Assembly: GCF_001469165.1 (NCBI RefSeq) | Contig: NZ_JABX01000006.1 | Coordinates: forward strand, 124,001-188,000 | Direction of reading: 5' to 3' | Origin: Thiohalocapsa sp. ML1 | Lineage (GTDB): Bacteria > Pseudomonadota > Gammaproteobacteria > Chromatiales > Chromatiaceae | DNA: 64,000 nt | In this document: one piece after another, positions 60,336 to 64,000 of the stretch | Position numbering within the stretch: the first letter of the stretch is position 1 | Layout: each line of letters starts with the position of its first letter | The notes under the pieces: generated by a model | Told to the model about the DNA's origin: nothing | Databases searched by the model: none | The model's input: the letters and a program-made list of their open reading frames with translations, nothing else | Position numbers and translations under genes: made by a program

Positions 60336-60415
60336 CGCAGGCGCCAACGGGGCCTGCGCGACGTGCGGTTCATTGAACGCACACCTGAAACATGTTGCTC
60401 AATTGGAGGATATGT
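60336..60415 (+). promoter_or_regulatory. ROSE-like RNA thermometer in the hsp20 leader
   Basis: Three hairpins precede the start. The first is CGCAGGC / GCCTGCG (60336-60358). The second is GTGC-GTTC / GAAC-GCAC with a bulged G (60363-60382). The third is ACAT..TTGCTC / GAGGAT..ATGT (60390-60415) and hides the GGAGGA ribosome site. The UUGCU opposite the Shine-Dalgarno, with U-U and G-G mismatches, is the signature of ROSE elements, which melt on heat shock. Known from ibpA-type genes. Confidence 0.82.
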
Positions 60416-60417
60416 CC

Positions 60418-60885
60418 ATGACAACCATCGACTTTTCGCCGCTGTTCCGGTCCATGATCGGCTTCGACCGGCTGTCCAACGCGCTGGAGACGGCGTATCG
60501 CACCGAGCCGGGCGGCTATCCGCCCTACAACGTGGAGGTGCACGGTGAGAACGACTACCGCGTGACCATGGCGGTGGCCGGCTTCGCGCCGGGCGACCTC
60601 GAGATCGAGGTGACGGACAACGTGCTCCGCGTCTCCGGCGCCCGCACTGAGCAGGACCAGGAGAAGGAGACCAAGTACCTGTACCGCGGCATCGCCAACC
60701 GCGGCTTCGAGCGCAAGTTCCAGCTCGCCGACTATGTTCGGGTGGTGGATGCTCGCCTCGAGAACGGCCTGCTGCATGTGGAGCTGCGCCGGGAGATCCC
60801 GGAGGCCATGAAGCCGCGCAAGATCGAGATCCGCGGCGATGATGCCAAGCTGATCGAAGGTCAGCAGCAGAAGGCCGCCGCCTAA
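60418..60885 (+). CDS. Small heat-shock protein Hsp20/IbpA family (155 aa)
   Basis: The second ATG, at 60418, is chosen as it sits seven bases from GGAGGA; the ATG at 60412 is too close. MTTIDFSPLFRSMIGFDRL is the standard IbpA-type opening. The alpha-crystallin domain follows (YRVTMAVAGFAPGDLEIEV near 45, GFERKFQLADYV near 95, ENGLLHVELRRE near 112). These proteins bind unfolding proteins and pass them to Hsp70. Translation is probably heat-controlled by the leader thermometer. Confidence 0.95.
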   Translation: MTTIDFSPLFRSMIGFDRLSNALETAYRTEPGGYPPYNVEVHGENDYRVTMAVAGFAPGDLEIEVTDNVLRVSGARTEQDQEKETKYLYRGIANRGFERKFQLADYVRVVDARLENGLLHVELRREIPEAMKPRKIEIRGDDAKLIEGQQQKAAA

Positions 60886-60926
60886 AGGACAGACCCGCGT
60901 CGCAGGGAAGCGGCGAAGCAGCGAAA

Positions 60927-60951
60927 AGCCGGGCGCAAGCCCGGCTTTTTT
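60927..60951 (+). terminator. Rho-independent terminator of hsp20
   Basis: Stem AGCCGGGC / GCCCGGCT with loop GCAA, followed by six T, about 40 bases after the hsp20 stop. Confidence 0.9.
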
Positions 60952-61012
60952 GTGTCCGCCCTTTTTCGTGTCCGCCAGAAGTCGGGCGGCGCGGCCGCCT
61001 TGTCTGGCCCCG

Positions 61013-62326
61013 TCAGCGTTCTCGCAGCGCCGACACCTGCTCCGCGGTCACTGCTGTCGCCCCGTTGCCCCAGCTCGCGCGCACGTAGCTGGCGAGCGCG
61101 GCCACCTGCCGGTCCGTGAAGATGCTGCCGAAGGACGGCATCACCACGTGCGGCGAGTAGGCCTCGGCCGGGTCCGACGGGGCACCGAGAAGCAGTGTCC
61201 GGACGCTGTCGTCGGGCGCGTCCGCCGTCACCGTCTCGTTGCCGGCGAGGGCCGGAAAGTAGGGCGCAAGGCCGCGGCCGTGGCTTTGGTGACAGCTCGC
61301 GCAGTAGCCCTCGTAGAGCCTCCGGCCCTGCGCATGGACGGCCTCGGTGAGCTGCTCGGGCACTGCCGGCGTGTGCTGCAGTGTCGGCTGCGGTGGCTGA
61401 TCCTTCAGGTACCGGGCCATGGCCTGCAGGTCCGACGCCGCGAGCTGCGCCACGCCTTGGTGTGCGCTCGCCGCGATGCCGTCGTCGCCGCCGGCGTTCT
61501 GCAGGCGCTCGGCGAGGGCCTCGGCGCTCAGTGCGTCGAGCCCCCCGGACAGGTCCGCGGCGAGGCCGGGCGCGTACCAGCCATCGACATAGGTGTCCTG
61601 ATAGGCGTCCTGATAGGTGTCCTGCAGCGCGCCGTCGCCCTGCGCGGCCGCGTCCTGCCTTGGGCTGTGGCAGGTGCGGCAGTGGCCGAGTCCTTCCACC
61701 AGATAGGCGCCGCGGTTCCAGGCCGCGTCCTTGGCCGGGTTGGGCGCGAAGGGCGTCGTGTCGAGATAGCGGTCCTGCCAGCCGAACAGGGGCGTGCGCG
61801 TATCGAAGGGCCAGCCGAGGCGCGTCTCGGGGGGCAGGTATGACGACGGCGCTAGGGAGAACAGGTAGTCCTTGATGGCGAGCAGATCGTCGTCCGGCAG
61901 TCGGGCGTAGGCCCTGTACGGCAGCGTCGGCCAGTAGGGCTGGCCGTCCGGGCGGAGGCCGTGCTTAAGCGCGCGCAGAAAGTCCGCGTCGCCGAAATCG
62001 CCGATGCCGTAGCCCGCGGCCGGCGTGATGTTGGGCGTGTAGAGCGTGCCGAAGGGCGTCTCGATGGCGCGGCCGCCCGCGAAGGGCGCGCCGCCCTCGC
62101 GCGTATGGCAGCCCATGCAGCCGCCGGCCAGCGTCAGGTAGCGCCCGTGCTCGACCCGCGCCGCCGACAGCTCTCCGTAGGCTCGGGCGGGGGGCAGCAG
62201 CGGTGCCGGCTGCGCGGTCGGCGTGTCGGCAGGCGCCGCGTCCGCGCTTGGCTCCGCGGCGATGGCGATGCCGGCGCCCGTCAGGCAGGCCACCAGGTAA
62301 AAGAGGGCGAAGACGCGATGGCCCAT
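61013..62326 (-). CDS. Triheme c-type cytochrome, dehydrogenase-subunit type (437 aa)
   Basis: The ATG at 62326 (AAGGAG upstream) begins a signal peptide, RVFALFYLVACLTGAGIAIA, cleaved near AEP, so the protein is periplasmic. Three heme sites are visible: CMGCH near 70, CRTCH near 215 and CASCH near 341, with methionine-rich regions beyond. The arrangement matches the triheme cytochrome subunit of membrane alcohol or gluconate dehydrogenases. The catalytic dehydrogenase subunit is not next to it. A direct repeat (QDTYQDAYQDTY) near 233-245 is notable. Confidence 0.88.
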   Translation of the reverse strand: MGHRVFALFYLVACLTGAGIAIAAEPSADAAPADTPTAQPAPLLPPARAYGELSAARVEHGRYLTLAGGCMGCHTREGGAPFAGGRAIETPFGTLYTPNITPAAGYGIGDFGDADFLRALKHGLRPDGQPYWPTLPYRAYARLPDDDLLAIKDYLFSLAPSSYLPPETRLGWPFDTRTPLFGWQDRYLDTTPFAPNPAKDAAWNRGAYLVEGLGHCRTCHSPRQDAAAQGDGALQDTYQDAYQDTYVDGWYAPGLAADLSGGLDALSAEALAERLQNAGGDDGIAASAHQGVAQLAASDLQAMARYLKDQPPQPTLQHTPAVPEQLTEAVHAQGRRLYEGYCASCHQSHGRGLAPYFPALAGNETVTADAPDDSVRTLLLGAPSDPAEAYSPHVVMPSFGSIFTDRQVAALASYVRASWGNGATAVTAEQVSALRER

Positions 62327-62536
62327 GGTGCTCGGCTCCTTGGGAATGGATCGGGGAAGCGCTGTCAGGGCGCGCATTGTGCCGGACGCGCCCCGCAACT
62401 TCACGGTGGGGATTTTGGGCTTGCGTCGGCGCGCAAAGCCTGCTGCGACGAAGCCCGCCATGGGGCCTTCGGCACCGACACCGGCAGCGGCGCTTGACGG
62501 GATCGGCCCCGGGACGGAACCGAGGCAAAGATGGGA

Positions 62537-62621
62537 TGGTGCGCAGGGGGGGACTCGAACCCCCACGGATTGCTCCACTGGAACCTAAATCCAGCGCGTC
62601 TACCAGTTCCGCCACCCGCGC
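62537..62621 (-). tRNA. tRNA-Leu (anticodon UAG)
   Basis: The reverse complement folds into a class-II tRNA: acceptor GCGCGGG / CCTGCGC, anticodon stem CTGGA / TCCAG with loop TTTAGGT (anticodon TAG), a variable arm, T loop TTCGAGT, and encoded CCA. Confidence 0.95.
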
Positions 62622-62782
62622 AGGGGAGGGCGCCGGCGGGCCTTGGTTGGCCGGGGCCGGCGACGCGCTAGTCTATCGATTCCGCGCTGCCGAAGGAATC
62701 TGCCGTCGCGCCCGTGGGCGCCCCGGTGCATACTCGCCCGCGCCCGGCAGCCGGGCAGATATGACTGACGATGGAGATTGCA

Positions 62783-63496
62783 ATGACGATGACACGAGGC
62801 TTGGGACTGGGCTTGGTTCTCGGCGCACTGTTGGCGCTAACGGGCTGCATCAAGGTCGATCAGACCTTGACGCTGAACGCGGATGGGACCGGTACGCTCG
62901 CGCTGCGCTACGGCATGTCGGAGCAGACGCTGGCACAGCTCAAGGCGATGGAGCAGATGGCGGCGCAGGCGGAAGAGGGCCTCCGCGTGGAGCAGGAAAC
63001 CCCGTTTGAATTCGATCCCGAGCAGGTGCGTGCCGAGTTCGAGGCGGACAAGCCGGACGGCGTGGAGCTGACGGCGCTCAGCTCCGAGGTGGTGGACGGC
63101 TGGAAATACATCGACTTGACCGTGGCCTTCGACGACATCCGTGCGCTGAAGCGCACCGAGCTGTTCGAGGACAGCGAGCTCGGCATCGAGCGCCTGAACA
63201 ACGGCCACTATCGGATCACGCAGCGCGGCGGCGGCGATGAGGAGATGCCGAGCGACATGGAGGGGCAGGCGCTGATGCAGCAGATGGCGACGATGCTCGC
63301 GGGCTTTCGCATCGTGCAGACCATCGTCGTGCCAGGCGACATCCTCGACAGCAACGCGACCGCGGTGGACGGCCGGCGCGCGTCCTGGGTATTCGACATC
63401 GCCGAGGACCCGAATGTGCTAACCACGCTAAACCAAACGGACTTGACGCTGACCTTCGCCGGCAATGGGGTGAAGCTCCCGCCCGTGTCGCCCTGA
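62783..63496 (+). CDS. Putative lipoprotein (237 aa)
   Basis: The ATG at 62783 has GGAG six bases upstream; another at 62771 is possible. The signal sequence ends in a lipobox, LALTGC, so the mature protein starts at Cys around residue 21 and is lipid-anchored. The mature part, KVDQTLTLNADGTGTLALRYG near its start, resembles LppM/DUF3153-type lipoproteins. The function is not known. It lies after tRNA-Leu on the opposite strand. Confidence 0.75.
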   Translation: MTMTRGLGLGLVLGALLALTGCIKVDQTLTLNADGTGTLALRYGMSEQTLAQLKAMEQMAAQAEEGLRVEQETPFEFDPEQVRAEFEADKPDGVELTALSSEVVDGWKYIDLTVAFDDIRALKRTELFEDSELGIERLNNGHYRITQRGGGDEEMPSDMEGQALMQQMATMLAGFRIVQTIVVPGDILDSNATAVDGRRASWVFDIAEDPNVLTTLNQTDLTLTFAGNGVKLPPVSP

Positions 63497-63530
63497 GGGG
63501 CAACCCGGCCGGCGCGCGGTTCTCAGCGCG

Positions 63531-64000
63531 TCAGGGCCGGGCGCTCAGCACCTCCAGCGGCGTGCCCGCGGGCAGTGGCCGCAGCCAGGTATCGAGCGCC
63601 GCGAGGTCCGTCGGCAGCGCCGCTAGGGCTGCCTCGGCGGCCTCCATGCTCGGGTGCAAGCTATGGATGACACCGTACCAGGCCTGGCCGCGGCGCGTGT
63701 CGGATTTGACATAGATCTCCGCCGGCAGGTCTTCATGTCGGTCCATGAAGCGCGCCACCGCGTCGCGGCTCGGCAGTCCGGCGAGCTGCAGCACGATCAT
63801 CGACGCCGGTGTGGTCATGGTCTCGGCGCCGGTCGGGGGCTCCGCGGTGCCGGTGCCGGTGCCGTTCGCGGGCGCCGCGGAGCTCGATGGCTCATCGCCG
63901 CCGGTTGCACGAATGCTGTGGCGTACCTCATCGATGCGCGCCTCGACGGACGCGAGACGCTCGTCGAGCAGCGCGCCGAGCCGCGCTTCGAGCTCGGCGA
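63531..64000 (-). CDS. DamX-like SPOR-domain protein, N-terminus off the window
   Basis: The frame stays open to the window edge, so the upstream part is missing. The seen region begins with a coiled coil, ELEARLGALLDERLASVEAR, then a Thr/Gly linker, and a SPOR domain starting ASMIVLQLAGLPSRDAVARF, with RRGQAWYGVIHSLHPSMEAAEAA and LPTDLAALDTWLRPLP. This matches the C-terminus of DamX, an inner-membrane division protein that binds denuded peptidoglycan at the septum. It is the clearest gammaproteobacterial marker in the window. Confidence 0.8.
   Translation of the reverse strand, partial: AELEARLGALLDERLASVEARIDEVRHSIRATGGDEPSSSAAPANGTGTGTAEPPTGAETMTTPASMIVLQLAGLPSRDAVARFMDRHEDLPAEIYVKSDTRRGQAWYGVIHSLHPSMEAAEAALAALPTDLAALDTWLRPLPAGTPLEVLSARP

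Overview
The window is GC-rich gammaproteobacterial DNA. I base this on the DamX-like SPOR protein at the right edge, an IbpA-type Hsp20 gene behind a ROSE-like RNA thermometer, and a complete N-acetylglutaminylglutamine amide (NAGGN) osmolyte pathway. A halotolerant purple sulfur bacterium (Chromatiaceae) is my best guess. That is inference from gene content and style, not proof.

Left part (1-18,351), almost all minus strand. A compact seven-gene operon encodes a GrpE-like factor, a DnaK-like Hsp70, an Hsp70-vWA fusion, a 994-residue J-like/zinc-ribbon/Fn3 protein, a zinc-ribbon GTPase, a GAP1-type protein and a STAND-like NTPase cut by the window edge. It resembles NTPase-centred conflict systems in which a GTPase is paired with a GAP1 protein, here with its own chaperone set. 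Upstream lie a decayed TIR/Roco fragment, a small unknown gene, a NERD membrane protein and an intact LRR-Roc-COR-TIR protein.

Centre (18,352-46,357), plus strand. First come a toxin-antitoxin relic, a relic of the start of the GH13 gene, a DUF29 gene, a GH13 glucan enzyme and an AGE-family epimerase. Then follows a three-gene TIR - SLOG - tandem DJ-1/PfpI operon, and then a BREX locus: brxE-like, brxA, brxB, brxC, pglX, pglZ, brxL. In it, pglX is split into two polypeptides by about 1.9 kb carrying a small unknown gene and an AlbA_2/Schlafen-like ATP-binding gene. A PIN-type toxin-antitoxin pair sits between pglX and pglZ. A strong bidirectional terminator and tRNA-Val close the island.

Right part (46,374-64,000) is more housekeeping in nature. 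It holds tRNA-Val, recD2, a RAYT transposase bracketed by two oppositely oriented REP arrays, a wrecked TPR gene, an Uma2 nuclease, folE, and the NAGGN operon (asnO-like, ngg, M42 peptidase) with an unusual heptamer repeat field before ngg. These are followed by a DUF1640 gene, a GH13_18 sucrose/glucosyl phosphorylase, a 38-residue membrane protein, hsp20, a triheme cytochrome c, tRNA-Leu, a lipoprotein and a truncated SPOR-domain gene.

Together the first 46 kb look like a defence island: a chaperone/GTPase system, Roco-TIR, TIR-SLOG-DJ-1 and BREX, with relics of similar genes between them. The last 12 kb are centred on osmotic and heat stress. The least familiar assemblies are the chaperone-GTPase-GAP1 operon, the TIR-SLOG-DJ-1 operon and the split pglX.
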